The notes below the pieces were generated by a model. It searched no databases. It worked only from the letters and a program-made list of their open reading frames with translations, and had not been told where the DNA came from. From Nocardiopsis sp. FIRDI 009 (GTDB lineage: Bacteria > Actinomycetota > Actinomycetes > Streptosporangiales > Streptosporangiaceae), in contig NZ_QPNC01000015.1 of the NCBI RefSeq assembly GCF_003386285.1, forward strand, positions 329,845-393,844: DNA of 64,000 bases. The letters run 5' to 3'. Numbering within the stretch: position 1 is the first letter of the stretch; each line of letters starts with the position of its first letter. Made by a program: the position numbers and the translations under genes. Shown one piece after another: positions 36,923 to 45,692 of the stretch.

Positions 36923-37825
36923 CTAGGGTGTGAGAGCACGCAACAGCTCCGCCGACTCGTGGGCGCTCAGGGCGATGGACTGGGCCTGCTCGAAGAGTCG
37001 CCGGTACCGGTCGACCTCCTCGTCTCGTTCCAGGTAGAGGCCGTCGGTGTCCGTCTCCAGGAACACGAACGGAGCCACGTCGGGATCGTCGTACTCCAGG
37101 ATCACGAACGGTCCGACGAGGCCCGACCGGAATGACGCACTCGTGGGCATCACCTGGAGGGTGACTCCATTGGAGAGGTCGCGCGACACCGCGAGCAGGT
37201 GTTCGATCTGCTCACGCATCATCTTTGGTTCCGCCTGCATGCGGCGGATGGCGTTCTCGTCGATGATCATCCAGAGCTCGGGAGCGTCCGGCCTGGAGAG
37301 GATTTCCTGTCGATGACGACGTGCGGCCACCGCACGGTCGATGTCGGCGTCGACGCGGGGCACGGACGCGGACTGCATGTGAAGGCGAGCGTAGCTGTCG
37401 GTCTGCACCAGACCCGGAATGACGATCGGCTCATAGGTGGAGATCCGCGCAGCTTCCTCCTCCAGCGCCGCGTACTCGCCGGTGAGGACGTCCCCAAAGC
37501 CTGACCAGCGATTCTTCTGTCTCGACTGACGTACAAGAGTCAGGATCGCCTCGTCCTCGGGGCTGTCCGCTGGCACGCCGTAGACGCGTAGAAGCGCGCT
37601 GACATCCGTCACCGAGGGGCGCGCGGTTCTACCCGTCTCGAAGTTGGAGACCTTCGCGGTCGACCATTCAACCTGTTCGGCCACCTGCTCCAGGGTTTTG
37701 CCCTGTTCGCGGCGGAGGCGACGAAGCACGCCCGAGAGCTGCCTCCTACTGATGGTGGGTCCCGCAGTACGACCTGATACTTGCCCTCCTCGCCAGACGC
37801 GCTGAATCCTATCTCCGCATGTCAT
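36923..37825 (-). CDS. WhiJ-like XRE regulator with DUF5753 domain
   Basis: About 300 residues from ATG 37825. The helix-turn-helix is LRREQGKTLEQVAEQVEWST followed by AKVSNFETGRTARPSVTDV. DUF5753 follows, with STYEPIVIPGLVQTDSYARL, ELWMIIDENAIRR and EQIEHLLAVS. A perfect GAGGAGG lies inside the frame, five bases before a GTA codon and the SGRTAGPTISRRQ segment that normally opens these proteins; the original start may have mutated from GTG to GTA. It should repress or activate its own promoter and that of the divergent operon at 37973. Confidence 0.85.
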   Translation of the reverse strand: MTCGDRIQRVWRGGQVSGRTAGPTISRRQLSGVLRRLRREQGKTLEQVAEQVEWSTAKVSNFETGRTARPSVTDVSALLRVYGVPADSPEDEAILTLVRQSRQKNRWSGFGDVLTGEYAALEEEAARISTYEPIVIPGLVQTDSYARLHMQSASVPRVDADIDRAVAARRHRQEILSRPDAPELWMIIDENAIRRMQAEPKMMREQIEHLLAVSRDLSNGVTLQVMPTSASFRSGLVGPFVILEYDDPDVAPFVFLETDTDGLYLERDEEVDRYRRLFEQAQSIALSAHESAELLRALTP

Positions 37826-37851
37826 CAGCCGTCTCAACGTTCACTTTTCGG

Positions 37852-37908
37852 ACGTAAATGATCTCTCGTCGATTTTTAGACATGGACTTGAGTATCTAAA
37901 ATTTACGT
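37852..37908. promoter_or_regulatory. Divergent AT-rich operator region with two inverted repeats
   Basis: ACGTAAAT at 37852-37859 and ATTTACGT at 37901-37908 are perfect complements, and TTTTAGA (37874-37880) pairs with TCTAAAA (37895-37901) inside them. The region is far more AT-rich than its surroundings and separates the WhiJ-like gene from the divergent small-gene operon. It is a likely binding site for that regulator. Confidence 0.5.
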
Positions 37909-37972
37909 TACATGATGGAGGTGTTCTAACTCCCGCCGGACCTCCCATCCGGCATCCATCGAGGAGTCGCGT

Positions 37973-38347
37973 ATGCGATACCTGCGAAACCTGATCCTGA
38001 GGCTGTGGCCCCCGCCCTGCGGACGCCACGCCCGCTCGAACCTCCGGCCCGCCGCACACGACGACAGCCACCCGATCCCCCGGCCCCGTCCCCCGGTTCT
38101 CCAAGAGGAGTCGATCGTTCCGCCCCCGGTCCGGGCTCCGCGTTCGGCGGCCCCGGCCCCCGTGGACGACCCCCCGTTGGCGCGCCCGTACCTCCTGGCC
38201 GTCGAACGCCACCACGCCGAACAGCCCGCTCGGGGCCGTGACCTCCTCGCCCCCGACGCCGATGCGCGCCCGGAGCCGCCCGTGGACCTGGAGGACCTGG
38301 CCATCGCCGTTCGCAGCTGGCGAGAGCTCGCGGGGGTGGGCGCGTGA
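37973..38347 (+). CDS. Hypothetical protein, first gene of a four-gene overlapping operon
   Basis: A 124-residue protein with GAGGAG before ATG 37973. The N-terminus MRYLRNLILRLWPPP is short and amphipathic. The middle is Pro/Arg-rich and disordered. The last 40 residues (DLEDLAIAVRSWRELAGVG) may form a helix. I do not recognise the family. Its stop overlaps the next start (GTGA). Confidence 0.6.
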   Translation: MRYLRNLILRLWPPPCGRHARSNLRPAAHDDSHPIPRPRPPVLQEESIVPPPVRAPRSAAPAPVDDPPLARPYLLAVERHHAEQPARGRDLLAPDADARPEPPVDLEDLAIAVRSWRELAGVGA

Positions 38348-38487
38348 ACCCGCGCAACCGCCGACCCCGACGTCTCACGCGCGTGCGCCCCTACGCGGCC
38401 CGGCCGAAGTCCGCACGAATCACCCCGCTGCTGGTGATCGAGAACGTCGTCCCCCCGCTCCTCCGATGGGCGGTGAGCCCCCGATGA
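38344..38487 (+). CDS. Hypothetical 47-residue protein
   Basis: GTG 38344 to TGA 38487. The N-terminal half is strongly basic (MNPRNRRPRRLTRVRPYAAR) and the second half is hydrophobic (ITPLLVIENVVPPLLRW). It is coupled on both sides by four-base start/stop overlaps, which supports it as a real gene despite its size. No family recognised. Confidence 0.5.
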   Translation: MNPRNRRPRRLTRVRPYAARPKSARITPLLVIENVVPPLLRWAVSPR

Positions 38488-38933
38488 CGCGTGTCTGCGA
38501 CATCCGCGAACTGCCCAGCATGTCCGCACTCCGGACCTGGGCGGCCGAACACGGCACGACGGTGCGCCACCAGGGATGGGACCTGTACGGCCGCCCGGTC
38601 TACACCGCCACCCGTGGCCACGTGACCAGGGTGGCGCGCGGCCGCGAACGCGCCCCCGGCACCCGTCCCCTGGTGTGGCGGTCCCCGCTGGAGGACATCG
38701 GCCAGGAGGACCCGACGGGCCCGGACCCGGCCATGGACCGCGTCCTCGACGACCTGATCGCGGGCCGCTGGGTGCTCACCTTCACCGAGGACACCAGGGG
38801 AAGGCGCACCTACGTCGCCCACCGTCCGACCGGCTGGAACGGCCGCGGAAACCCCCACGAGCGCCTGACCGCGCCGACACACCGCGCATTGCTCGCCGCG
38901 ATCGCCCGACGCAACCGGAGGGACATCACGTGA
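38484..38933 (+). CDS. Hypothetical 149-residue protein
   Basis: ATG 38484 overlaps the previous stop (ATGA). The N-terminal part (IRELPSMSALRTWAAEHG) resembles a short DNA- or protein-binding helix pair. WDLYGRPVYTATRGHVTRVARG and WVLTFTEDTRGRRTYVAHRP are beta-rich, and the C-terminus is basic. No known family. It is the largest and probably central gene of the operon. Confidence 0.6.
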   Translation: MTRVCDIRELPSMSALRTWAAEHGTTVRHQGWDLYGRPVYTATRGHVTRVARGRERAPGTRPLVWRSPLEDIGQEDPTGPDPAMDRVLDDLIAGRWVLTFTEDTRGRRTYVAHRPTGWNGRGNPHERLTAPTHRALLAAIARRNRRDIT

Positions 38934-39142
38934 CCACCGACAACCGCCCCTGGGGCGACGGCTTCGAGACAGCCGACCCCGGCCCGCCCAGGTGGGAGGA
39001 GCCTCCGCCCCCGGCCCCGGTCACGGCCACGGAAGCGGTCGGTCTCGCCCTGGTGTGCCCGCCGCGCGGCGCCGACGATCCGATCGGTCGCGTCCAGGCC
39101 GTTCTGCGCACCGCCGGGAACGGCGATCGACCACTCCGCTGA
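38930..39142 (+). CDS. Hypothetical 70-residue protein
   Basis: GTG 38930 overlaps the previous stop (GTGA). The N-terminal half is rich in Pro, Glu and Trp (DPGPPRWEEPPPPAPVTATE) and the second half is compact. No family recognised. Last gene of the operon; hemC follows 90 bp later with its own ribosome site. Confidence 0.5.
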   Translation: MTTDNRPWGDGFETADPGPPRWEEPPPPAPVTATEAVGLALVCPPRGADDPIGRVQAVLRTAGNGDRPLR

Positions 39143-39232
39143 CACACCACCGACCCCCGCGCCCTGGCGTCATGACCTGAGAGGGAGGGCTCGTCCGACG
39201 TCGGGGCGCGGGCTTTTACCTGAGGAGATCAC

Positions 39233-40261
39233 GTGTCCGACCTCATCCCGTCCCGCCCCGACCCGCCGGAACGCCAGCGGCCCGCACCCGCGGCCGAGTA
39301 CTTTGAGCACATGCTCGCCGACCGTCCGCCACTCCGTATCGGCTCCCGCACCTCGCCCATGGCCATGGCCCAGGCCCGCCTCGTCCAGGACCTCGTCGCC
39401 AAGATCGCGGGCGACCTCCCCACGGCGATCGTCGGCATCGAGACCAGCGGCGACAAGTGGATGGGCGACCTCGCCGAACTGGGCGGAAAGGGCGCCTTCC
39501 TCAAGGAGATCGACCGGCACCTCATGATGGGCGGCATCGACATCGCGGTCCACGCCATGAAGGACGTCCCGGGCGATGTCCCGATGCCCGAGGGAACCGC
39601 CTTCGCCGCCTACCTGCCCCGCGAGGACGTCTCGGACGTGTTGGTGGTCCGCGAGGGGTCCCCGTACACCGGTCTGGAGGCCATGCCGCCGGGCAGCCGG
39701 ATCGGCACGTCGGCGGTCCGCCGCAAGGCCCAACTCCTCAAACACCGCCCGGACCTGCACGTCGACCGGCTGCGCGGCAACGTCAACGGTCGGATCGCCC
39801 GGTTGGACGCCGAACGGCGGTTCGAGGCGATCATCCTCAACGCGAGCGGGCTGCGCCGCGTCCACATGGAACACCGGATCACCCAGGTCATTCCGCCCGA
39901 GATCAGGTGCCCTCCGGTCGGCTCCGGCGTGATCGGAGTCCAGTGCCGCACCGCCGACACCCACATCGCCGAACTCCTGCGGCTGCTCGACGACCCCGAC
40001 ACCCGCACCTGGGTCACCACCGAGCGCACGATGCTGTCCGCTCTCCAGGGGCACTGCAACTCACCGATCGCCGGGCACGCCCACACCACGGCGGACGGTC
40101 AGCTCTCCCTGCTCGGGATGGTGTTCACCCGCGAGGGCGGCCGGTTCGCCTACGCCCATGAGTGGGACACGCCTGACCGCCCGGAGGAGCTGGGCGCGTT
40201 CGTCGCCGCCACTCTTCTGCGGAAGGGAGCGCGCGGCATCATCGACGGAATCCCGCACTGA
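39233..40261 (+). CDS. hemC: Hydroxymethylbilane synthase (divergent HemC)
   Basis: A 342-residue protein starting at GTG 39233 with GAGGAG upstream, about 30 residues longer than E. coli HemC at the N-terminus. The catalytic Asp is in AVHAMKDVP (D111), the dipyrromethane-binding Cys is C275 in LQGHCNSPIAG, and GTSAVRRKAQLL and RGNVNGRIARL carry the Arg residues. The family GQG motif reads GSG here. It should polymerise porphobilinogen to hydroxymethylbilane in haem synthesis. It is not in a hem operon, so it may be a second, specialised copy. Confidence 0.85.
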   Translation: MSDLIPSRPDPPERQRPAPAAEYFEHMLADRPPLRIGSRTSPMAMAQARLVQDLVAKIAGDLPTAIVGIETSGDKWMGDLAELGGKGAFLKEIDRHLMMGGIDIAVHAMKDVPGDVPMPEGTAFAAYLPREDVSDVLVVREGSPYTGLEAMPPGSRIGTSAVRRKAQLLKHRPDLHVDRLRGNVNGRIARLDAERRFEAIILNASGLRRVHMEHRITQVIPPEIRCPPVGSGVIGVQCRTADTHIAELLRLLDDPDTRTWVTTERTMLSALQGHCNSPIAGHAHTTADGQLSLLGMVFTREGGRFAYAHEWDTPDRPEELGAFVAATLLRKGARGIIDGIPH

Positions 40262-40315
40262 GCGGTGGCCCGTTCCGGGGCGCGGCCGGTCGGCCCCTCC
40301 CCGGCACGGGTCCGC

Positions 40316-41920
40316 CTACACGTGGACGGCGGACGCGCCTGTGGCGGACTCGCCCTCGGCGGCGTCCTCCCCGGTCGGGTGGCCCGCGCGCATGAACAGC
40401 GACAGCGCGGCCGACGCCAGCATGAGCGCCGCGGCGATCCCGAACGCCAGGTGCAGCCCGTCCATGAAGGCCAGGTGGCTGGCCTCGGTGACCGCCCGTA
40501 CGGTCTCGGCGGAGGCCCCCTGCGGGACGACCGCCCCGCCCTGGGCGACGGCGCTCTGTATCTCCGTCAGCTCACCCGCGGCGGGTTCGGCCAGCCCGGC
40601 GGCGGCGAAGTGGCCGGGCAGGGTCGCCATGATGCTCAGCGACATCACCGCGCCCAGAGCCGCCGTGCCCAGCGAACCGCCCAGCTGCATGGCGGCCTGC
40701 TGCACCGCCGAGGCCACCCCCGCGAAGCGCAGCGGCGCGTTGCCGATGATGGCGGCCGTGGCACCGGTCATGACCAGGCTCAACCCCATCCCGACCAGGA
40801 CGAACGCGACCGAGATGTAGGGGACCCCGGTCTCCCCGTCCAGCCTGGACAGCATGAACATGCCCAGCGCCGCCATCAGCAGACCGGCCGTCGTCGGCGC
40901 GCGGGCGCCCACCCGGTCCAGCACCCGTCCGGCGATCGGCGAGGTCAGGCCCATCGTGGCGGTCATCGGCAGCAGTTGGAGCCCGGTCTCGGCCGGGGAC
41001 ATGCCGCGCACGCCCTGGAGGTAGAAGGTCACGAAGAACAGCCCGCCCATGAGGCTGACCGCCATGAACGCCGTGAGCACCGCGCCGATGGCGATCGACG
41101 GATGGGTGAACAGTCCCAGGGGCACCAGCGGGTCCCTCGGACGCCGCTCCCACAGGAGGAAGGCCGCGCCCACGACGAGGGCGACGGCGAGCGATCCCAG
41201 GGTGACCGGAGCGGTCCACCCCGCGGTGGGCGCCTCCACGAGGGCCCACACCAGCGCGAACATCGCCACACTGAGCAGCGCGATGCCCGGGACGTCCATC
41301 CGGGCGCCGACGTCGGTGGCCTGGTTCGGGCCGAGCAGCCACAGCGCCAGGACGACGGTCGCCACGCCGACCGGGAGGTTGATGAAGAACACCGCCTGCC
41401 AGCCGAAGGCGCCCACCAGGATTCCGCCGACGATGGGACCGCCCGCGGTCGCGGCGCCGATGAGGCTGCCGAAGACGCCGAACGCCCGACCGAGCTTGTC
41501 CGGCGGGAAGGCGGCGCGCAGCAGCCCCATGGTGGCGGGCAGCAGCAGCGCGCCGAAGATCCCCTGGAGCACGCGGAAGGCGATGAGCATGACCACCCCG
41601 GCGGACAGCCCGATCGCCACCGAGGACAGGACGAAGCCGACCACGCCCACCATGTAGGTGCGGCGGTGGCCGAAGCGGTCGCCGAGCTTGCCCGCGGTGA
41701 TGAGGAAGACCGCCAGACCCAGCAGGTACCCGTGGGTCACCCACTGGAGTTCGGCCAGGGAGGCCCCCAGGCTCGCGCCGATCGCGGGGTTGGCGACGGC
41801 CACGATCGTGCCGTCCAGGGCCACCATCATCACGCCGAAGGCGATGGCGACCAGTGTCGACCACGGGCTTTCCCGTAGTCGGGCCGCCCTGGACGCGGGC
41901 GGAGCTTCCCCGTGTGTCAT
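40316..41920 (-). CDS. DHA2-type MFS drug transporter (EmrB/QacA family)
   Basis: A 534-residue protein with about 14 membrane helices, starting at ATG 41920 with GGGGGAAAC upstream. LDGTIVAVANPAIGASLG and WVTHGYLLGLAVFLITAGKL are the helix-1 and helix-2 signatures, then GDRFGHRRTYM and motif C-like GPIVGGILVGAFGWQAVFF. It exports drugs with proton antiport. A TetR gene is divergent with a palindromic operator between them. Confidence 0.92.
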   Translation of the reverse strand: MTHGEAPPASRAARLRESPWSTLVAIAFGVMMVALDGTIVAVANPAIGASLGASLAELQWVTHGYLLGLAVFLITAGKLGDRFGHRRTYMVGVVGFVLSSVAIGLSAGVVMLIAFRVLQGIFGALLLPATMGLLRAAFPPDKLGRAFGVFGSLIGAATAGGPIVGGILVGAFGWQAVFFINLPVGVATVVLALWLLGPNQATDVGARMDVPGIALLSVAMFALVWALVEAPTAGWTAPVTLGSLAVALVVGAAFLLWERRPRDPLVPLGLFTHPSIAIGAVLTAFMAVSLMGGLFFVTFYLQGVRGMSPAETGLQLLPMTATMGLTSPIAGRVLDRVGARAPTTAGLLMAALGMFMLSRLDGETGVPYISVAFVLVGMGLSLVMTGATAAIIGNAPLRFAGVASAVQQAAMQLGGSLGTAALGAVMSLSIMATLPGHFAAAGLAEPAAGELTEIQSAVAQGGAVVPQGASAETVRAVTEASHLAFMDGLHLAFGIAAALMLASAALSLFMRAGHPTGEDAAEGESATGASAVHV

Positions 41921-41956
41921 GTTTCCCCCAGATTCTCGGTGCGCCGGGCGAAAGTC

Positions 41957-41971
41957 TGTCAGCGGCTGACA
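41957..41971. promoter_or_regulatory. Perfect 15-bp palindrome, TetR operator candidate
   Basis: TGTCAGCGGCTGACA (7-1-7) lies between the divergent MFS and TetR genes; a near half-site GTGACTGAC follows about 30 bp on, close to a TAATAT -10 box. Confidence 0.65.
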
Positions 41972-42063
41972 CTTTGCAGCAAGTGATTTTTGACTGTGAC
42001 TGACGTAATATTCGGGGCGCGGAAACGTCGCGGGGAGGAGGAGTACCGACGGTGGGAGGACCC

Positions 42064-42732
42064 ATGACGGACACGGTCGCATCCGGGACGGTGGGGCTGC
42101 GGGAGCGCAAGAAGGCGCGGCTGCGCCAGAACCTGGTCGGGTCGGGGCTCCGCCTCTTCCTCGAACAGGGGTACCACGGGACGACGACGGAACAGATCGC
42201 CGCCAGCGTCGGCGTCTCCCAGCGGACCTTCTTCCGCTACTTCGCCACCAAGGAGGAGCTCCTCCTGGAGGCGGTGGCGGGCGTCGACGAACTCTTCCTG
42301 TCGGCCCTGCGCGCCCGCCCCGCCGACGAACCCCCGCTGACCGCGCTGCGCAACGCCGTCCAGGACCACTGGAACAGCGTCGATCCCCGAACCCGCGACT
42401 TCCTGAGCCGCGCCGCCACCGTCCTGAAGGACGACCCCGCAGTGGTCGACGCGATGACGGGCTCCTGCCGACGCCACCAGGAGCGGATCGCGGAGGTCGT
42501 CGCCGAACGCGCCGGGGTCGACCGCGCCGCCGACCCGCGGCCCGACGTCCTGACCGCCGCCTTCCTCTCCGTGCTCGGCACGGCCCGCGAGTCCTGGAGC
42601 GCCTCCGGCTCCACCGACGCCGACGACCTGCTCGCGGCCGCCCGGGAGCGGCTCGACCTGCTGCCCGAGGTCGTCGGAGGCGGCTGGGGGACGCGAGAGG
42701 CTGAGCACCCCGCGCCCGCTCCCGGGGCCTGA
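42064..42732 (+). CDS. TetR-family regulator
   Basis: A 222-residue protein; I use ATG 42064 with GGAGG five bases upstream. The helix-turn-helix is GYHGTTTEQIAASVGVSQRT followed by FFRYFATKEELLLEA. The rest is an all-helical ligand domain. It is divergent from the MFS exporter and should repress it until the drug binds. Confidence 0.92.
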   Translation: MTDTVASGTVGLRERKKARLRQNLVGSGLRLFLEQGYHGTTTEQIAASVGVSQRTFFRYFATKEELLLEAVAGVDELFLSALRARPADEPPLTALRNAVQDHWNSVDPRTRDFLSRAATVLKDDPAVVDAMTGSCRRHQERIAEVVAERAGVDRAADPRPDVLTAAFLSVLGTARESWSASGSTDADDLLAAARERLDLLPEVVGGGWGTREAEHPAPAPGA

Positions 42733-42770
42733 GGGGAGGGGAACGGGCGCGACGGGTCAGGGGGAGGCGG

Positions 42771-44492
42771 TCACCAGAGGCCGACCTCCGGGTTCGCGGC
42801 GCCGCGCACGGCCTCCCTGGCACGCTCGGCGCTGGACGCGGCCAGGGCCAGGTCGGCCAGGCGGCGGCACTCCTCGCGGGTGTGGTGGGCGAGCGCGTGC
42901 CGCACGGCGGGCAGCGCGGGCGCCGACATCGACAGGCTGCTCACCCCCGCCCCCACCAGCACCAGCGCCAGCAGCGGGTCGGCGGCGGCCTCGCCGCACA
43001 CCCCCACCGGACGTCTCAGGCGCTCCCCCGCCCGGCCCACGGCCGCCACCAGGGACACCAGGGCGGGCTGCCACGGATCGAGCAGGTCGGGCAGCGACCC
43101 GAGGGTGCGGTCGGCGGCCATCGTGTACTGGGCGAGGTCGTTGGTGCCGATCGACACGAAGTCGACGTGCGCCAGGATCCGGTCGGCCAGCAGCGCGGCG
43201 CCGGGGACCTCGATCATGACGCCCACCTCCGCCAGTCCCGCCTCCCGGGCCAGCGCCGCGAACTCCGCCGCCTCGTCGGGGGTGGACACCATGGGCGCCA
43301 TGACACGCGTGCGCGTACCGGCCGCCCGCACGGCGCCGGAGATCGCCGTCAACTGGTCGGCCAGCAGGCCGGGCTGATCGCGTGCGGTCCGGTACCCGCG
43401 CACCCCGAGCGCGGGGTTGTCCTCGGGGCCGGTCTCCACGAACGGCAGCGGTTTGTCGGACCCGGCGTCCAGGGTGCGGACGGTGACCGTGCGGCCGGAG
43501 AAGGATCTGAGCAGCCGCGTGTACCCGGCGGTCTGCTCGTCGACCGTCGGCGGCTCGGACCGGTCCAGGAAGAGGAACTCCGTCCGCAGCAGGCCCACGC
43601 CCTCGCTGTCGTGCGCGGCCGCGGCCTCCGGGTCGCCCTCGCCCACGTTGAGCAGCAGCGCCACGGAGGAGCCGTCCCGGGTGCGGCCGGGGCCGGAGGA
43701 CTCGGCGAGCAGCGCGCGGCGGCGCTCGCCCCGGCCGCGGATCCGCTCGACCGCCTCCGTGTCGGGCTCGACGTCGACGGTCCCCGCGTCCCCGTCCACG
43801 GCCACGGCGGTCCCGTCCCGGAGGGCGTCGGCGCCCGCGCACCCCACGACGGCGGGGATGCCGAGCGCGCGGGCCAGGATCACCGTGTGGCTGGTGGGGC
43901 CGCCCTGCCGGGTGACGATCGCCAGCACGCGGTCGGCGTCGAGTTGGACGGTGTCGGCGGGCGCGAGGTCGTCGGCGACCAGGACGTGGTCGCGGCCGGG
44001 GTCGGGCAGCCCGGGCACGGGCTCCCCGAGCAGGTCGGCGACGGCCCGGTCGCGGATGTCGGCCAGGTCGGCGGCGCGCTCGGCCAGGTAGCCCCCGGCC
44101 GCGAGCAGCAGGTCCTGGTAGGCGCCGACCGCCGAGTGGACCGCCCACGCGGCGGCCTCGCCCGACTCCGCGCGCTCGCCGACCCGGCGGGCGAGTTCGG
44201 GGTCGCGGGCCATGAGCGCCTGCGCGGAGAGCACGGCCGCCCCCTCACCGGTCAGTCCGGCGGCCCGGGCGTCCAGCCAGTCGGCGACGCGGCCCAGGGC
44301 GTCGCGCGCCCGGTCCGCCTCGGCGGCCGGGTCCCCGGGGGCCGGGGGCCGGTCGGGCAGGGTGGGACGGGCGGCCATCCGGGCCACCGGTCCGACGGCC
44401 GCGCCGGGGCTGGCGGGGACGCCCGTCAGGCGGGGGGTGCGTGTCTCGGTGCTCTGGGTGTCAGGGGGCAGGGGGCCGGGCTGCGGCATCAT
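42771..44492 (-). CDS. ptsI: PTS enzyme I
   Basis: A 573-residue phosphoenolpyruvate-protein phosphotransferase. The active His is in GGPTSHTVILARALGIP, and the PEP-binding C-terminal barrel has GVGLLRTEFLFLDR, RTLDAGSDKPLPF and SIGTNDLAQYTMAADR. ATG 44492 follows CCAGGAGCG. It takes phosphate from PEP and gives it to HPr (45693-45977). The fructose-specific genes that normally sit between them have decayed, so other PTS permeases elsewhere must be served. Confidence 0.95.
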   Translation of the reverse strand: MMPQPGPLPPDTQSTETRTPRLTGVPASPGAAVGPVARMAARPTLPDRPPAPGDPAAEADRARDALGRVADWLDARAAGLTGEGAAVLSAQALMARDPELARRVGERAESGEAAAWAVHSAVGAYQDLLLAAGGYLAERAADLADIRDRAVADLLGEPVPGLPDPGRDHVLVADDLAPADTVQLDADRVLAIVTRQGGPTSHTVILARALGIPAVVGCAGADALRDGTAVAVDGDAGTVDVEPDTEAVERIRGRGERRRALLAESSGPGRTRDGSSVALLLNVGEGDPEAAAAHDSEGVGLLRTEFLFLDRSEPPTVDEQTAGYTRLLRSFSGRTVTVRTLDAGSDKPLPFVETGPEDNPALGVRGYRTARDQPGLLADQLTAISGAVRAAGTRTRVMAPMVSTPDEAAEFAALAREAGLAEVGVMIEVPGAALLADRILAHVDFVSIGTNDLAQYTMAADRTLGSLPDLLDPWQPALVSLVAAVGRAGERLRRPVGVCGEAAADPLLALVLVGAGVSSLSMSAPALPAVRHALAHHTREECRRLADLALAASSAERAREAVRGAANPEVGLW

Positions 44493-44590
44493 CGCTCCTG
44501 GATCGGGTCATCGATCGGTCTCGGCTCACCCGGGCCCGTCCTGCGAACCGGCGGGCGTGTGCGAATGCCGGGTACACAGCCAATCGTGAA

Positions 44591-44620
44591 ACGCCCCGGG
44601 ACGCCAGTGGGCCGGGGCGT
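44591..44620. terminator. Hairpin after dehydrogenase remnant
   Basis: ACGCCCCGG and CCGGGGCGT form a perfect 9-bp stem with a 12-base loop just beyond the stop of the dehydrogenase remnant. Confidence 0.5.
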
Positions 44621-44621
44621 C

Positions 44622-45062
44622 TCACGGCTCGACGGTCACCGTGATCGCGTTGCCCGACGCCACCGTCTCGATGGCCTCGTGCACGTCGGACAGGCCCATC
44701 CGCTCGGTGACGAGGTCGGCGACCGGCACGGCGCCGGAGGAGATGAGCTCCAGGGCGCGGCGGTTGTGGGCGGGGCTGGAGCCGTTCGCGCCGAGGACCG
44801 AGATCTCCCGGTAGTGCACGATGTTGGAGTCCAGCCGGATGATCGGGTCGTCCTTGGGCAGCCCGCCGAAGAAGCTGATCCGGCCACCGCGCGCGACCAT
44901 GCGCACGGCGTCCTCCTGGGCGCGGCCCGAGACGGCGGCCTCCGGCCGGACGACCCGCGCGGACATGTCGAGGCGTTCCCCGTTGACGTCCACCAGGTAC
45001 ACGCGGGAGGCGCCGCGGGCGCGGGCCAGCCGGACGTACAGGCAGCCGATCGGACCGACGCC
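44622..45062 (-). pseudogene. Zinc-type alcohol dehydrogenase, C-terminal remnant
   Basis: About 145 residues remain, starting inside the Rossmann fold at GVGPIGCLYVRLARARGAS and including RISFFGGLPKDD, a NIVHYREISVLGANG strand and LVTERMGLSDVHEAIE. This is the C-terminal half of a sorbitol/threonine-dehydrogenase-like MDR enzyme. The zinc-binding N-terminal domain is missing. At about 45062 the sequence switches to a fruK remnant on the opposite strand. Confidence 0.82.
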
Positions 45063-45657
45063 CTGCTCGACGTCGTGGAACAGGAGCTGTCCCTGGACCC
45101 GGACCGGATCGCGGCCTGCGGCAGCCTCCCTCGGGGGCACCCGGCGACCTGTACGTCCGCGTCGCCGGGCTGGCTTCGGCCTACGGGGTCCCGCTCGCCC
45201 TGGACGCCTCGGGGGAGCCGCTCGCGAAGGCGGCCCACGCGGGCGGGGCGACCCTGCTCAAGCCCAACCGCGAGGAGCTCGCCGAGCTGACCGGCCGCGA
45301 CCTGCCCACCGTCGGGGCGGCGTCGGGGCCGCCCGCGAGGTCCTCTCCTGGGGCAATGAGCTGGCCCTCGTGACATTGGGCGGCCATGGGGCCATACTCG
45401 TGGACGCCGAGCGAACCTGGTGGGCGCGCGGTCCCCGGGTACGCACCCGCAGCACGGTGGGTGCGGGCGACTGCGCCCTCGCGGGCTACCTCAGCGAGGA
45501 CGGCCTTCCCGACACGGGGCTGGGCCGCGCCGTGTCCTGGGGGACGGCCGCCGTCTCCCCTCCCGGTACGACCATCCCCACACCCGACGACGTGGCCGCG
45601 CACGAGGCCACGGTCGTGGCCGACCCCGACCCGCGGCGGCGGATCGACGACCTGTGA
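45063..45657 (+). pseudogene. 1-phosphofructokinase (fruK), truncated and frameshifted remnant
   Basis: The fragments read, in three successive frames, AACGSLPRGHP, then DLYVRVAGLASAYGVPLALD and LLKPNREELAELTGRD, then LALVTLGGHGAILV and STVGAGDCALAGYL. The last contains the PfkB GAGD anion hole and catalytic Asp. Frame changes fall near 45145 and 45320 and each needs one missing base. The N-terminal half is absent. Normally fruK phosphorylates fructose-1-phosphate and sits with fruA and ptsH; here ptsH follows 36 bp downstream and fruA is absent. Confidence 0.85.
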
Positions 45658-45692
45658 TCCGCCCCGCCGCTCTCGACCAGAGAAGGACTGAC

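Noticed and set aside
40572..42110. Long frames opposite or beside the MFS and TetR genes
   Set aside because: High GC creates long open frames in other phases; the translations are low-complexity Arg/Gly/Pro with no family signatures.
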